A stretch of DNA of 64,000 bases, from positions 124,001-188,000 of the forward strand of contig SCRM01000019.1 in assembly GCA_004298045.1 (NCBI GenBank), given 5' to 3'. The notes beneath the pieces were generated by a model, which was not told the DNA's origin, made no database searches, and worked only from the letters and a program-made list of their open reading frames with translations. The position numbers and the translations under genes are program-made. Of this stretch, positions 63,700 through 64,000 are shown piece by piece. Position 1 is the stretch's first letter, and each line of letters opens with the position of its first letter. Source of the DNA: Rhodanobacter sp. (GTDB lineage: Bacteria; Pseudomonadota; Gammaproteobacteria; Xanthomonadales; Rhodanobacteraceae).

Positions 63700-64000
63700 A
63701 TGGGTTATCAGCCCGAAATCACCGATATGCACGGCGCCGGCAGACCGCCGCGGTTGCTGGACGAGGTGCGGCGGGTGTTGCGGACGCGGCACCACATCTT
63801 GCGTACCGAGGAGGTGTACGTGGGGTGGACTCGCCGCTACATCCTGGCCAACGGCAGGCGTCATCCGCGCGGGATGGGTGCGGAGAAAGTGGAGGCGTTC
63901 CTGTCGCGACTGGCGGTGCATGACCAGGTTGCGGCCAGCACCCAGAACCAGGCGTTGTCCGCCCTGCTGTTTTGTACCGGGAAGTATTGGGCGTGGAATT
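63700..64000 (+). pseudogene. intI: Integron integrase IntI (5' part, apparent frameshift, runs off window)
   Basis: Translated by hand from the ATG at 63700 (GAGG 6 bases upstream), it reads GRPPRLLDEVRRVLRTRHH, TEEVYVGWTRRYILANGRRH, PRGMGAEKVEAFLSRLAV and ASTQNQALSALLF, the N-terminal SAM-like DNA-binding domain of integron tyrosine recombinases. At TTTTG (63970-63974) the family sequence would continue as LYREVLGVE only if one more T were present; as given the frame changes to CTGKYWAW. The gene is therefore probably inactive, unless the missing base is a sequencing error. It diverges from the cassette genes, as expected. The catalytic domain is outside the window. Confidence 0.85.

Noticed and set aside
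63535-63921. 128-codon minus-strand frame beside the integron
   Set aside because: It is antisense to the IntI reading frame and crosses attI; the plus-strand IntI match is convincing.

Overview
The window is GC-rich, densely packed chromosomal DNA from a proteobacterium, most likely a gammaproteobacterium of the Xanthomonadales (Lysobacterales) type. This is inferred from the Clp/CRP-like sites beside polysaccharide genes, the ilvC-VOC-ilvG-ilvM-ilvA gene order, the -10 elements of the form TAGGGT, and a cassette-bearing chromosomal integron. No rRNA, tRNA or CRISPR array was recognised.

Region 1 (1-24090) is a secondary-metabolite and exopolysaccharide locus. On the minus strand a JmjC-like oxygenase leads into a 2188-residue NRPS/PKS hybrid (A-PCP-KS-AT-ACP-aminotransferase) and then a condensation-domain protein that runs off the left edge. 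Divergently, an overlapping plus-strand operon encodes an asparagine-synthase-type amidotransferase, a free acyl carrier protein, an acyl-AMP ligase, a PrmC-like methyltransferase, an NAD-synthase-like PP-loop amide ligase, a GNAT acyltransferase, a GT4 glycosyltransferase and a left-handed beta-helix acetyltransferase. Convergent to it are a membrane-anchored heparinase/lyase-like protein, an undecaprenyl-phosphate sugar transferase, and TviC/TviB-type UDP-sugar epimerase and dehydrogenase. Three near-identical CRP/Clp-like operators lie at its promoters.

Region 2 (24091-39180) is amino-acid metabolism. NADP-type glutamate dehydrogenase and an 11-gene leu/ilv operon (leuA-ilvE-leuC-leuD-leuB-ilvD-ilvC-VOC-ilvG-ilvM-ilvA) each follow a similar leader: a TTGACA-N18-TAGGGT promoter, an apparently leaderless leader-peptide ORF, and an intrinsic terminator. 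The ilv leader peptide is rich in Leu/Val/Ile codons, which points to classical attenuation.

Region 3 (39200-43464) is the cysJ-cysI-cysH assimilatory sulfate-reduction operon. Region 4 (43465-49700) has visibly lower GC and holds a peroxiredoxin, an IS3 OrfA fragment, an exported metallo-beta-lactamase-fold hydrolase, an AlgE-like porin, a divergent LysR regulator and a second transposase remnant. It looks like acquired DNA. Region 5 (49700-56520) holds a hemerythrin, MAPEG and DUF1232 proteins, an Ala/Gly-rich exported protein, a subtilisin-like protease, an ECF sigma/anti-sigma pair, and a DUF1348/TetR divergent pair with a perfect 20-bp operator.

Region 6 (about 56520-64000) is a decaying chromosomal integron. 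At the right edge an IntI-type integrase starts on the plus strand and appears to lose frame through a one-base deletion near its codon 91. To its left, minus-strand cassette genes alternate with attC sites that become more degenerate with distance. Most cassettes encode small membrane or exported proteins of unknown function. One encodes a pyrimidine-dimer DNA glycosylase-like protein and one a tripeptide-repeat microprotein. An IS110/IS1111-type remnant lies beside an attC half-site.
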